A stretch of 64,000 nucleotides of DNA from Heterobasidion occidentale (GCA_039111635.1 JBCAQO010000011.1:496001-560000); one strand, 5' to 3'. Shown: positions 44,364 to 57,374, counted from the stretch's first letter. Made by a program: numbers and translations. Notes: generated by a model not told the origin, from the letters alone.

Positions 44364-45812
44364 GCGATACTTTCACTTGATGCTGAAGCGCTGGAGAAAC
44401 TTGCTGAGCTTTGATCGCAAATTTCAACTAGATCATCATATAACGGGCCAAAGTACGTTTCAGTGACAACGATAGTCATATCAGAGAAAAGGCTTACATT
44501 CGAACCTATTCAAAAATGTACTACATAATTCCACAGAACTCCACAGAGCAAGACATTGGGTGAACAAAGAGAATAGATAGTCTACATAACGGAGCTGCAC
44601 GTCAAAATACAGCAGAGTGTGCGGCAATTACTGGGGTGCTCCGCACTTCGAGTTGTACTGATTGGAACAGCATCACAATGCAATCAGCTGATGCAGCAGA
44701 CAGCAGTTCGAAATCCGCACTGACCACTTAAGCACCCGATTTCTTAGTTGCAACGGTGCTGTTCGACCTTGCTTTCGGCTGCACAGTGTGGGGGCTTCCA
44801 GACACAGGTGCAGATCCGATGTGCAAGGGAGGGTTCGGACACAGGGATAAGGATACCGTGGAAGGTGTGGAGGATGTGGAGGACGAATTATTGATAGCAA
44901 TAGGTGGGTTGGCAACAGATGGCGTGGAAGTTGGGGCAGTAGTGTTGGATTTGTTTGATGGGAGAGACATGATGATTTGCCTGGCGAACGAGAGGTATAA
45001 TGGCGGTTTCTATAGGCCTGTGCTTCATCATGATTAACGAAGCAAGACCCTGAGATCTGACGCTGAATCTAGATGGCATGCCCCTCGCTAAAGATGAGAC
45101 AGAGTAGGATGGGTTTCCTAGATTGGGACGTCCGGATTTCAATCAATCAATAAATGGGAAACTACCCTTGTCACTCAATTGTAGCAGGATAACCATTCTG
45201 GTGCTGGAAAGCCTATGACCTCTTGCTGACCCATAATTGGGAGATTGAAGGTTAGTTGTTTCATCAGTGCATTCTCCAAGACGTTGCAGAGCATAGTTTT
45301 CGTCAAGTCACTTTAATTTTACGCGTTCGTTGTTGCGTTTTCAGTGTCCGGATACCGGAGGATATAGAAGTCAGAAAATTAGAGGACGTTATCTGAAACA
45401 CAGTACTTATCGAATATGGAACAGCTATGGAGGAGGCTACATTTGGAGGAATGGTAGAAGTCCTTCCGCTTCCGAAGACTATCCGCAGCCGTGACTAGAC
45501 TGCCAATACAGTGAGAGGATGAAGCCGCGGCTGGGACCAATCTTGACCGGATCCTCGTCGACCTTCGACCGATGGTCGCCCTAGCTGATGAAGACTTCTG
45601 TATGTGATGGTCATCCTATGAAAGCTATATTAGTGCCCCCGACTCTTGGAAGACAGTAGCAGAAACCACATACACAAAAAGAGATTGTTCATGCGCATCC
45701 AGTCTAGAACCTGGCAGCTTGAAGAAAACGATGATGCTTGCCAGACGTGGCCGATGAAGAAAATAATTAGACTCTGATATGCAAAAATCTTTTTTCCAGG
45801 TCATGAATTATA
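44364..45812. other. Spacer, one small possible gene
   Basis: Apart from an 80-codon minus-strand frame at 44728-44970, I see no gene. It separates the plus-strand PP2C pair from the inverted PP2C pseudogene. Confidence 0.5.
44728..44970 (-). CDS. Possible small Ser/Thr/Pro-rich protein
   Basis: An 80-aa frame from an ATG at 44970. It is rich in Ser, Thr, Pro and Asn and ends in a Lys-rich tail (PKARSNSTVATKKSGA). It has no recognisable domain, signal peptide or membrane segment. Low complexity and size mean it may be chance. Confidence 0.25.
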   Translation of the reverse strand: MSLPSNKSNTTAPTSTPSVANPPIAINNSSSTSSTPSTVSLSLCPNPPLHIGSAPVSGSPHTVQPKARSNSTVATKKSGA

Positions 45813-47242
45813 TCAGTGTTGGGAGTTATGCACTTGCGAGATATCACATAACATTATGGATGTGTCGTCAATGTGAAAAAGGACGGAGTCATCCTCGTCG
45901 TCAGCCAACCTCTCTTGATCCATTGTCATCTCCAGCCTACGCACGTCGGTGCCGCCGAGCAGGTTTCCCAGCACAGCAATAGCTCGGTTTCCATTTGGCC
46001 CATTCCACCTTGGTTCGACAGGATGGCCCAAAATCTCCTCAACGTATGGCTCGACATTCTCTTGCAGCAGAGCGGCAACTACCTTGCACGGGTCTGCTCC
46101 ACTGTGCGTCTCCGGACGAAAGACAAAATATCCATCAACCAGAGAATCAACGCCGTCAGAAAAGACCATGAGGCCCAAATTGTCCTTCCAGATTGGTTGT
46201 AGGTCGATGCACTTTACTGAGGGTTCGCAATCAAATAAGGCGGCGTGAAGATGCGCTCGCTGAATCCTTCAATGTCGCCGAATGTCGCGGACATGAAGCG
46301 AAAGAGGTGAGTTAAGAATGTTCTATGAAACTTCAGCGTAAAGTCGCCGAGGGCTGTGAGGAGCGAACAACAGCTCGAATGATTAATTATGCTGGTGTTG
46401 AAAGTGTGCGCTTACTTCTTGTTATCGAAATGAACCCGATCACACGATCTGCGAATAGGACATCCTTCTCAGCTGCTGGATGTGCCATAGCCACTCTAAA
46501 ATATTCTTGTGGGTTCTTTGGTGTGTGCATATCGGTGAGACGTTGGCAATTGTGTTTACCATCCGTATTGGTACATAATGCTCAACCCCGTCGATTGCAT
46601 CAATACAAAGGAAATAATAAAAACAGATTCAAGATACGTACCCGCGGTCGAATCACCAACACCAACAGCCCACATGAACTGCCGGCTGATATTGACGATG
46701 GCAGCAGCGAGCGTGGTCCCGCAAAGAGCGCGTTGCAAAGCTTCAGGATGCTGTTGTACGAGTGCTTTTGCACGCTCTTCTGTGAGATCGCCTGGCTTGC
46801 GACATATTTTCTTGACGGCTTTGCCGATATCGTGATCGAAAGATAGTATTTCTTTTCGAAGCATCGACGATACATTTTCCCCGTCATCAACATTGTCGCG
46901 GTCCAGGAGACCACTGAACTCGATCTGAGTTAATTGGCATAGTGCGTTGCGAATTCGTGCTGGCAGAGTGTTTGCCGTGAACTCGGATGTTGCGGCCCCG
47001 CCGTGACCTAAACATTCACATTCCAATAAATGCATCAAGATACTGAATGTACGCTTACCATCACAAACTGCTAGAAAAAGCCATTTATCGCCTTCGATAT
47101 CCCATTCCTTCAGCACCATGCGATCTTCGTTGGGGTGAGAACGAAGGGGTTGAAATGTGACAGCGTGCACGCCGATGGCGTCCAGAACGGTACTCGTGTA
47201 GAATTCAGTAAGTCTGTTGCGAACGTCATCCAGTGCCGACAT
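45813..47242 (-). pseudogene. PP2C-family phosphatase pseudogene (copy C, inverted)
   Basis: Exon 1 (47059-47242) is 184 nt and exon 2 (46642-47007) is 366 nt, exactly the lengths in the intact copy at 40152. Introns are at 47008-47058 and 46581-46641. The sequence is more diverged than the other copies (MSALDDVRNRLTEFYTS, CDGHGGAAT, ALCGTTLAAAIVN, MWAVGVGDST). Exon 3 continues from 46580 (ALCTNTDGKHNCQRLTDMH), and a third intron leads to LGDFTLKFHR and TPPYLIAN. One base is then missing near 46226, giving a stop at once. The remainder (LMVFSDGVDSLVDGYF to FHIDDTSIM) is open to 45813. A single lesion separates this copy from a full gene, so an assembly error should be kept in mind. Confidence 0.8.
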
Positions 47243-48407
47243 CTTAAAATGATGATTATCAAAATCTTCAGAAGATACCAAGCGTCTGCGGTCTGTCAAG
47301 AGTTGATCAGTTTGAAGCTTCAGCTGTCAGGACACCTCCATGTTTGGGAAGCTACGTGATTCAGAAAGGCCGGACGCTTGAGTTTGTTTCAGGATGTAGT
47401 CGGAAAGGCCATCCTCCGAGCCACTGGCTCACAAAGCGTTGTCTCCCCAAATTCTGCGAGGTTTTGCGCATGATGCCTGTCTGGTATCAAGTGATTCCGC
47501 TGTGTGGTTTACGGTGACGTGTTGGACTTCGCGAAGAATGCGGCGTCGTCGTTTATCGGAGAGATATACCATGCGTAAGAGGAAGGGTAGGTGAAGAGCC
47601 ATGCGGCGGAATGGAATGCTTGACCATGACGTGAACTCATGATGGAGGAACCGCTCGAATGCGCGTGGATCATAGCATCAGCTTGATTCTTGCGCTCCGC
47701 AATCATCCGCAGAAGTTCCAGGGATGCGCAGCACTTCAGTGACGAAACCAGCCCTATGAGGTGTAAGACTTCGCGCGCGCGAGCTATCGCAACCAAACCC
47801 GAGTGCATGCTTGACTACATGGTGATTATGACGCACTCGAACGTCACCAGGAGTACGATTGTGCTGATCGGGAACACAGACACGGTGTGATCGCGAGAGA
47901 CGGAGAGGAGGGGATGACGACAGCCAGGAGCGAATGAGATGGGAGGGGTCAAGGGGTTTGCTCAGGAGACGTGATTGTTGGTAATACATCGTTGTCGTTC
48001 TGGGGGCTGGCTGCTTCAAGGTTAGGGGTCCCACTGTCACCAGACTCCATTCTGCGGCGAATAGAGCACGGAGGTTACCTATTGACCCTGTCCGCGCCGT
48101 GACAGTCGCTCATCGGCGGCTCTGCATAATGACATAGTCAGTGAGGCAGTCAGTGTGTTAAAAGTCCGATCGGAACATGTTCGCAACGCGGTGGGTACGC
48201 GTGCATATGTTCATTGGCTTATGAGGTCACCAATCGACGGTCAGGGATTGTGAGGGAGAGCAGTGAAATTTGCGAGAGACCTCAATGGCAGTCTACCTAT
48301 CCAATTATACCTACATGCCAGTATCACGCTCGAAGAACAGTGACTAGAAAGCAGTACATACACAATACTTTTTTCCTCAGCAGACAAGGGTCCATGAATC
48401 GTCACCA
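47243..48407. other. Region without a recognised gene
   Basis: Minus-strand frames at 47509-47808 and 47678-48040 overlap in different registers. One starts MYYQQSRLLSKPL, and a hydrophobic stretch TVSVFPISTIVLLVTF lies between them, so a small spliced membrane protein is conceivable. I cannot build a consistent model. Confidence 0.35.
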
Positions 48408-49614
48408 TCATCGCACAGCAGCAAATTTGATGTGCGCTTTCTCATTGCGGCGCACGTCTTCGTCTTGCAGTTTAGCATTTAGAGCGGTGAACAGCCCTGA
48501 TGCATAGGTCTCCCCGTCCTGCAGGGCCAACAGTCAACACGCGTGAAATAGACTCTCAAAAAGGAGTTTGGCATACCTTCAATAGGAATTTGATCTGGGC
48601 AAGAGTGACTTCCCCAGGCCCAAGTAGACGCATGCCTTGGAGTGTAGGCATGCTGTTGGGCATGAACGAGTAAACGAGGAGGAGTTTCTGAGGTACAGCT
48701 GCCTCTTCCTGTAACGTAGCATCTAGCAGGTGCACAGGCGGTAGCTGTGCCGGCGGAAAGAAATCAGCGAAAGAGCCTTACCCAGAAATCAAATCCGGCC
48801 TTACCAGGTTCAGTGTAATGCATACGGGCCACCTATCTCGCCCATCCAAGGGCTCTCCCTCGTCCCAATAGTCCTCCAGTTCGAAGTCCGTAGCGGCGTG
48901 AGCCTGCCTCATATCAAACCCACTCTGCTTTTCCTCGTCAACGTCCATGTCCGCACTCCCGATCGCGCCTGGCAGCCTGCCGCCCGCGCGATACTCGACG
49001 CTGCGGGTCCGCGGCACCTTTGTGTCCCACAGTGCGGCGCGGGCAGCCACGAACAGAGCGTCATACACGTTGCCGCAGTCGGAGAGGACGACGAGATCGA
49101 GGACAAGCAGCCATGCCTTTTTAGCGCGTAGGATCCCGAGATTGGACGGACGGAGGGACGCATGAGCGAGCGTCTGCTGCAGCAAGGTCGTGTAGTCATA
49201 CTGTAGATCGTCGATGGCGGAGGCGGATAAGTGTGGGTATGCAGATGGGGAGCTATCTTTGCAACCGTCGGTCAAGTCAGTGTTTCAACAAAAGCAAAGA
49301 AAAAAAGACGGTGAGACTGTGCACGCTACGCACCAAGAGACGGAGCAGGTCACGCGGCCGCCCTCGACGCCTTCGCCGGTTTCGATGTCCTCAACCTCCA
49401 ATTTTGCGGCTGCGAGGATTTCTGTGCCGCCTCCTGCCTCACTGTTGGTGCCGATATTGATGCGGACGCTCCCGTTCGCCAATGGGACGACTCCGGTCTC
49501 GATGGCGATTGCGCGAAAATCATGGAGGCCCCGGCCGTCTGCTCGCACGACGGGGTCTGCCCTCAGCGAAGACTGCACAAAGGCCTTTTCAGCCTTTGAG
49601 AGAGAGGAGGCCAT
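48408..49614 (-). CDS. RRP42: Exosome complex subunit RRP42
   Basis: Four exons (49334-49614, 48805-49252, 48577-48744, 48408-48518) give 335 aa with introns of 58-81 nt. RRP42 is one of six RNase PH-like proteins forming the ring of the RNA exosome, which degrades and trims RNA in nucleus and cytoplasm. The N terminus LSKAEKAFVQSSLRADP...RADGRGLHDFRAI...ETGVVPLANGSVRINIG is characteristic, followed by GGTEILAAAKLEVEDIE and SPSAYPHLS. The middle has LRPSNLGILRAKKAWLLVLDLVVLSDCGNVYDALFVAARAAL. The end is PTLQGMRLLGPGEVTLAQIKF. As in other eukaryotic ring subunits the role is structural. An acidic insert (ADMDVDEEKQ) interrupts the second half. It is divergent from the gene at 49877 with a 262-bp shared promoter. 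Confidence 0.93.
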
Positions 49615-49876
49615 TGGAGAGGAGACGGAGAGGATGTGCGTAATTTAAGCGACGGCTAAGTGGACTGCGCCCGATCATAAGTGGAATTACGTGAGATAAC
49701 TGGTTGCCGCCCTTCGCTGCGGCTTCTTGTGAGGCTTGCTTGCTGTCCCACACCACAAAACGATGAATCTGTGAACTTGTTCCCCACCCTCCTCTCTTTT
49801 ATACGGCCGGTCCTTGCTTTTGCTCCTGTACTACTTCGCTTCAGAATTCGTCTCTGTCAAAAGCTCGTTGTTTCCA

Positions 49877-52314
49877 ATGGCCAGCCAAAGGCGGCCTGCG
49901 CAAACCACCATCTTGAATGCTAACCGTCACTCTGATGCTCTCCGTGCGTCCGTGCTCGACGTCGCGTTGCAACTGGGAATTGGTACCAGTCGCACGGTTG
50001 AAAACTGGATGTTCAACTCAGTCGACGAGGATGAGGAGGATGAGGAAGAGGTGAGCATGACCTGTACCGGCGGCACCAGCGGCACAAATGTCGCGTCAAA
50101 ACGACAGATGCTGTCTCGTCCATGAGCTGAGCTGCATAGGGACATCACTAATGCCCCAACAGCACTCATCTGATGCGCTCTGGTGTCTCCGGTATCTGCA
50201 CATCTATTACCGTGAAGGATATCTTACTCGCTGCGTAGAATATTTTGTCACCAGGCCTCACGTCCGCCTCGACTGCCACCTCCGAGGAATCCACTCTATC
50301 TCCATTCGTCCTCCCTGTGACAGGGACGCCTTCGAATCACTTCAACGGCTCGAAGCCTTACGAGCCTTCGTTCCATGTCGAGAACAAGGTCGCCGATCAA
50401 CCTCCGCTCTTCCGTTCTGCAGATAAACCGACCACCCAGATACCCCCACATAAACCGGCCAAACTGCGCAAGCCCCGCAAGGAGGGATACGAGAGCGAAG
50501 GCGGCTACGCAAGCGACGCGGGAAAGAAAAAGAAGAAAGAGAAGAACCGGACCAAGAAAGACAGAGGTGATGCAGGAGACGACACTGATCACGACGGGCA
50601 TACCTCGGCCATTGACAACGCTAAGTCCAGCCCCAAGTCATCGCGCAAGACGAAAACGGCATCGCCGCCTGACAGCGGCGACGTCTCCGACGCTGGTTAC
50701 CTCTCCGAGTCTTCCGTGAAGAAGAAGCGCTCGTTCTTCCGCCTCAACAAGACGTTGAAAAAGTCTGGCTCTAAGGACCTCTCACAACCAATACCACCTG
50801 TCCCTGCGATGCCTCCAATGCTGATGCCGTTGCCCATCGCAGAGAAGTGGGCAAGCGAAGCTCCCTTGCGAGGTGTCGACACCAGCTCGAGAAGCGTCAC
50901 ACCCATTCCTGGACTCATGCGCAACTTCGGCGGGCATAGCGACAGCATCGGGAGTTCGAGCTCGATGGCGGAAACATTTACCGCCTCGGAATCAAATAAT
51001 TCACTGACCCTCGGTTCCATCAGAGCGAACACGCCCGACACGCAGAACTCCCCAGACCGCACCAAGGGTCCTGCCCCTCGCGTACACTTCACGTTGTCCA
51101 CCCAGTTTCCCAAGCGCAGTGGGGAATTTGACACGCCCGTTAGTCCACCACGCCTGATCATCTCACTTCCCATCACTTCGTCCGGTTCTCCATCGTCTTC
51201 TGGTGCATCGTCTCCTCAGCCGATTCTCGTTCGGCCAACACCCAACATCAAGAAGGCTCCTACTCCGCTTGTGTTATCTTCCCCCAACTTTCTCAATCCC
51301 GAGTCACCTTCACCTGTGCCCTCGGACTATTACATTGTCCCATCCGCAGAGTTTGTCGTCCCCTCGCCATCACGGTCTCGATGGAGTCCGCTCCCTAGTC
51401 CGCGCGGACATTTTGCACAGTACGACCTCCCTCCGCCGAGTCCACCTCCGCAAGGGCCACTTCCACAGATCCCTGTCGATCAGCCAGCCTTCGATGTACG
51501 CCCGCCACCATCATCGTTCATGCAGGGTAGCAGCATCAATCGCTCAAATGCGCCGAGCCCGAGCCCAAGCCTTTTTTCACAGCCAATACCCTTGATCCAG
51601 CGGGGCCGCGAGTCGCCCTTCCCAACACGGCCGGTTCTCCCACAGGCCGAGTCCACCGAGCTCGTCCGGCGCACCTCAATCACCCAGCGGGCGCGCATGA
51701 TGGCCACCCGCGCATTCGCTGAGGATGATTCTGGCGTCGGCGCGGGCACGGACGGGCGCAGCCGGCGGCGGGTGCAGTTCTTGCAGCCCGAAACGGGGTT
51801 GGAATCCGAAGACGGCCGGGCGGCCAGCGCTCTCGGTGTCCGCGGGGCCGCGGCGTTCGTGACGCCCGAGATCACCGTCGTGGATGAGGATGACGGTCCC
51901 ACGCCTGTGTTAAGGGGTGCAGGCGAAGACGACGTCCGCCCAGACATTGCTGCGTTCTTCTTCGGCTCTCAGGATGCTGGCCAGAACATGGCGGCGGAGG
52001 CAGCGGCGGCGATGCGTGCGTCGATGGTGTACGGCACAGAGGACGAGCGGTCGAGCTACATCGACGATGATAGGTCGCTCTACCCCGATGACACTCGGAC
52101 GCTGGAGACGAACCGCGACCGCGCGACAATCGATTCCTACTACTTCCATGCTGAGGGCTCGCGTGAATCAGTATGGAGCAAGCGTGTGAGCTTCCTCGAC
52201 GACGAGCGCAGCGGCGAGGTGCGCGAGCGATTCGTGCGCGGTGTAGCGGCGATGTATGGTGTAGACGGTCGGGAGAGGGAGGAGATCCCTCCCGTTCCCA
52301 AGCTGCCGTTTTGA
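49877..52314 (+). CDS. Conserved disordered Ser/Pro-rich protein (unknown function)
   Basis: Two exons (49877-50050 and 50239-52314) with a 188-nt intron give 749 aa. The acceptor at 50238 was chosen because it alone joins the long frame in phase and gives DEEDEEE followed by NILSPGLTSASTATSEES. The N terminus (RPAQTTILNANRHSDALRASVLDVALQLGIGTSRTVENWMF) is a folded-looking segment. Then come a Lys-rich tract, KKKRSFFRLNKTLKK, long Pro/Ser-rich stretches and an acidic, Arg-rich C terminus ending PPVPKLPF. No domain is recognised. I believe similar proteins occur in other mushrooms, but no function is known to me. Shares its promoter region with RRP42. Confidence 0.75.
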
Positions 52315-54502
52315 AGCCCCTCGACGACCCTTCCTTCCCTGCCCTCTCACTGGTCCACTCCTTTGATTCTCGGATTCGCTTCGGACAAGACTGTCAGCCG
52401 CAGATACCCATGCGCATCGCCATTCCTTCCTTTTCTTGATGGACGTCAGTAGATAGACATTTCGGGCGATTGCTCGACTATTGATTGATTGGTGGCTTGA
52501 TGGGTGGCTTGCTCGCGGGCGAGCTGAGCTTCCACTCAGCTCTATGTATGAGGACTTGGTGGCGTGTCGCTCGACGTGATGCATTCCATTTACCCTACCT
52601 TACTGACTTTTATGGTCTCATTCGAACTCAAGACCGGGGCGCTTTCTGCCTTCTTTTATGGGCTCGCCTCTTTGAATTTCTCACTGGGGTATCTAATCAT
52701 CGTCGTTTGTGTTCGTTCCAGCTGATTCTTCTAATGTGTCGTTGACTAGGCTTTACTCCCTACTCGGCCACTGGCCTGTCTGTCTGTCGTCGTAGGCTTC
52801 ATTGTGTTGCGGCTGCTATCGTTATACATGTTCTGTTCACCCCGGCACAGCTTTGATTCTTCAACTTGTTGTGTTCTGCTTTAGGAACTGACGTCTTGGA
52901 TCGTATCATTTGCAGGCTAGTCCGTTTCAAGAGGGTCATGGCGAGGCTGTGTAATATGCACGGTATGTATGTGTCGGACACAACCAGATCCAGCTTCCAG
53001 GCTTATGCAGCTATATCACCTCGAGCGCGGCTGCGCGCGGGCGTCCCGCGATCTCCCTGATCGAGTCGGCCGGCACGGGTGCAAACATTACTTCCGTTGT
53101 ATCAACACGTTTTGTCTCCGCTTCCGTTGCCTGATTCAAAAATAGCCCATCATCAATGCATCAAAATGCGGCGTGAACTGCGGTCACTCCAAGCTTGGTG
53201 GATCGAGTTGGAGGCTCCTCTGACTGTCTATCGTCCATATCCCGACTAGGTTCAATGGTCGACTAGCGCGTGAATATGTGGTAAGTGATGGGAGTGATTG
53301 AACGTGCTCGAGTCCTTAGGTCTCCTTTCGTGACTCTCGGTAACCTTCGGTAATGGGGACTTGCTTTGCAGTGATTTCATCTAGAAGGCGATCGGAAAGA
53401 CAGGTGCCTGGCATACAGTATCCGCTCCCCGGTCCTGTACTGCCTGGATTTCCAATTCGACGCTCCGACCAAGTCCTTTTTCTCGAACCTTGGGCCTATC
53501 GTTTTGAATCTAGCTGGAAAAGGTGGTCAGGTCAGTTTGAGGAGCTTGGGGTATGCGTCCATCAGGCCTTCAGAACCGAATCACAAGGCGAGTTTTTCGT
53601 TCTTTCTTTTGCATGGCTTTTGATTAAATGGTGATTATGGGCATCTCTAGGTTCTCTGTTCACTCCTTGCTCAGCGAGTTTGTTCGATGGTGGCTAGTCC
53701 TCGAGGCTTCCGTCCAGATCGCTTATCATGCGCCACGCAATTGCTCCTCGACGTCGAACAGAGAAGGTCCGGTAGCAAGAAGGCAACGGTGCCTTGATTT
53801 AGTTGGCTAAGCTATTGCAAAAGTTCACGTCTGTCGTTCATGGCATCATAACCTCTAGAACTATGCAGTCATTCACGAGATACGACTGAGATACGTCGGT
53901 GACGCGAAGCCGTCAGCTTTGCCTGGCTGCATCAGTGCTATATCCCAACTACTTCGCACATGGGGGATGGCCACATGGCAACGCCTCACTACCACCTGAT
54001 CATTTGACCTCGGTGAGCCCGCTATCTCACGCTCGCTCCATCATCGATTGAATTGCCTGTATGAGTGGCAGAGATTACGTACTTGGGCATATCAGGCATG
54101 GATCAGGTTACACACGTCCCCACAACAGGCTGAGGGCCTGTACCGAGCTTATCTCCTAGCGCCTATCATACATCATCTATTATAGACCGCGGCAGCTCCC
54201 GTGGACATGGAATGCGCATCAAAACGTGCAAAGTGTTGTTCTTCGATCACTCCTCTTTCAACCCACTGATGGGACCGGACAGCGACCGAACTTTTTAGTC
54301 AAATGACGTGTTGAAACGTAGGCGAGTCACTCCCTTTGAATACTCGGTCTCGAACACTTTGAAGCAAGCGCTAATTCGTCGCCACCAGTGCCTCAATACA
54401 AGAAGGTTGGACACAAGGCGAAACAACTCGCACCTTGAGACCTCAATACCGTGCAGCTCTTCTTCCTACACCCCCATCTCGGATTTCAATGCACATAGGA
54501 CA
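52315..54502. other. 2.2 kb intergenic region
   Basis: Holds the 3' end of the preceding gene and the promoter of the next. Short frames (for example 53353-53634) have no family resemblance or splice pattern that I can support. Confidence 0.55.
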
Positions 54503-57374
54503 ATGCCATCCATAGCTCCATCCTATGCAATAACAGCCCTTGAAATAGGCAAAGAACTATCTAATTCAACACCGCTCAACGGGTTCGGACTGGCAGGGGT
54601 ATTTGTTGCGGCCAGCGCAATCGTGAAACTCGTCGAAGCAAGTTGACTAGTGATGTCGTCTTCACATCCCTTTCACCAGTACTAAAATCTAAACGATCAA
54701 CAGGAAGTAAAGGCTACGAAGCAAGAATGCCGTACACTGTCCTCAAAAGTCGGCCGCCTCGTTTCCCATGTGAACGAGGTGATCAGCAAAAGAACCGACC
54801 TCACTTCAGATGAAATGCTCGATAATGTTGCTCAGCTCGAAAAGTTTGTGTTTCATTTTGAATCTGAACCACGTTCCAAACGTGTCCTATGCAGCACTTT
54901 GCTTGAGATCGAGGGGAAACTGTCGAAGATCGTGAACAGCAAGAAATGGACTCAATTCCGGATGAAAGCTCAGAACTCAGACGTAATGCAAGAATGTTCG
55001 AGAGACCTTGATGAAGCCTGGAGAGTCTTCGACGCAAGTGTATTCGGATGTAATCGTTCTCTGTCCATACTAATGCCTCATTTCAGACGAAAACTCTAAT
55101 CCAGATACAACAAAATCAAGAAAACTCTCAACAATATGAGGGAGAGGTATGGCGCGTCAATCATTTTTGCGGTACCGCCATGACTGAAGCTGTGTGCTTG
55201 TGGGCGCTCTAGTACCGCATTTTTCGAGCCTCTGATCTCCGTCCTCTTTCAAGGTGGACGCCAGTTGACGGCAACAGCGCTGTTGATGTTGGAGAAGCGC
55301 AGCTGAGAGATACGGGAGAGAAGGTGTCAGTGTATAAATTACGAGGGCGAAGTAATTCCGATGTTCAGGTGAGAGTTCAACATTGCTTGTCGCATTTCCA
55401 GCTCAATCTCCGGGGACAGACTTTCTGGGAAGAAGTGAAAATGATGAAGCCATTGATATGGTTTGTCTGTTTCTAAGCTGTCAGTGCTGGAAGCTCAAGA
55501 CATTGCCGTAGGCATCGCAATGTACGCCAACTTGTTGGACACAGCCGCCGCAACAGCGATGACCTCTTTTACGTTCTCAACGATAGTAAGAGATCACACT
55601 GCCTGTTCACGAACGAGCTCCTGACTCGTTCAACGACCTCTCTCTGAAGCTCAAGCTTCAACGCCGCACACCTTCACAACATACATGGCACCTTTCGAAG
55701 GGCTCGAGAGATGGGTGAAGAAACTACAAGTTGTAAGCTAGCCACATATATCATGTGCGCAAATTCGGATGAGATTATTGTGTACAGGCATTGGACATGG
55801 CGGTTCGTATGATGCTCCCGAGAGAATTGTAAACTTCCAAATTGACATCTACCTCAGGAAGTCGCCGAGTTCTTGGAACTTCATGATCTGAATATCTATC
55901 ACAGAAATGGACAGGTGAACTCTTCTTTTGACATATTGCGTAGAAAGGCTGTCTGATACTCCCCGCAAGCCTAATATCAAGCTCATCACCCCTGACGGCA
56001 AGGTGCTGATTGGCCCAGAAGGGCTGTCGAAGAATAGCAATCTCTTCTCGACTCCAAGTGAACTTGCCTATACATTCTACTACCGGTCAAGTTACGGATT
56101 CAGACTCAGTGTATGTCTTTGCGAATTGAGGGACAATGAATCTGGCTGACTTCAGATCGGAAGACCATTAATGACAAAGATATCCCGTCCTGGCCTAGAG
56201 GTACAGTTGAATCTGTTTCTTCGGTATATCATTCAACTCCTGACAACGGTATGCAGAGTCATATAACCTGGATATCTCAAGCTTGCAGAGGGCATTGGAT
56301 GTCATTCCCATTCTGCAATCTTCACCCCGAAATCATTTCACTTCTCGGTATGCATTGGAAGTGCTGAATCTTTGGTCGCAATATTTCGAGCCAAATGCCC
56401 TCTCCTGGGAGTCTCACTGGGCATGGCTGTGCCCAGAAGGCCTGCGATGTGGTGACATTGGCTATTTTTTCCTCGATGATAGAGACCCACATCGACAGGA
56501 AGTTATCTTTCAAGCACTCGGGACGGCGAACAGATCAGAATGGCGCTTTGACCCAGAAGTCCAGGAAGAGAGGAGGTTTGCCTTATCCTATCCTTTTGCC
56601 GCACGCTTATCCATTAGGTTTGAATCAGTCGCTCCTTCCAGAGAGAGCGTTATGAATCGTCGGCCAGCTCATCTACAGCACAAGAAATGTGCATTTTTCT
56701 CTCGAATATCCCGTCTATTTCCTCAAGATATGGGGTAGAGATGGATAAACTCATCTTGAGTGCGACGTCGCTTGTTCATCTCCACTTTGAACCACTTCTG
56801 AACGACATTGCTTCCAGTTGTTTCTGAAACCTATCGCCATACCACCACCGCTACAGTTGATTCATCCTATGGTAAACTACTTTCCGAGTGTCAAAGACTG
56901 CGAATTCAGGTTGAAGAAAGTCATACCTTGCAGATGTGCCAGAGCTATACTTTCACGCATTGGGTATAGACCCAGAGGAAGGACAACCGACTCCTTGGGG
57001 CTACTGGTCATTAGACCCTCACCCACTAGTGACGCCAGAAAACTTCTCGTACTCTCCGAAGAATATCCAAGATCATCCAGGAATCATCGCTCAGGCTTCG
57101 CTGGAGGGAGTTCATGTTTACGACAGGTAAATGCGACAGAAAAATCTCCCCTACTGCTTTATTGACGACAACCATTTAAAGTATCGAGCTCGTTTCTTTG
57201 CGATTTCTACAATTGACGCCAGATGAGGTTGAACTGGTCAAGCTATTGCATCACCATATGCAGACCGAAGAGTATGGAGTGGACGAGAAGTTACCACAAT
57301 ATTTAATGTTGCCGCGGAATATCAGTCCAGATTGGGGACCGCGGGCCAGGATTACCGAGATCGAAGAGGCATGA
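54503..57374 (+). CDS. MLKL-like helical-bundle protein with degenerate kinase region
   Basis: Exons that join in phase are 54503-54637, 54704-55033, 55087-55146, 55213-55368, 55420-55460, 55512-55585, 55650-55732, 55788-55802, 55858-55914, 55970-56108, 56156-56200, then from 56257 on. The model is less certain beyond 56580; the frame ending ARITEIEEA stops at 57374. The first 155 residues (ALEIGKELSNSTPLNGFGLAGVFVAASAIVKLV...EEAWRVFD-like helices) resemble the MLKL/HeLo-type four-helix domain used in cell death. A kinase-like part follows: SVYKLRGRSNSD with a Lys, FWEEVKMM with a Glu, HRNVRQLVGH, then LNIYHRNGQPNIKLI and VLIGPEG where HRD and DFG should be. Both catalytic Asp residues are missing, so it is probably a pseudokinase. 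The first two introns start with GC. Function in fungal cell death or self-recognition is inference. Confidence 0.6.

Noticed and set aside
47509..48040. Small membrane protein gene
   Set aside because: A hydrophobic stretch is visible, but frames overlap out of register and no splice model joins them convincingly.
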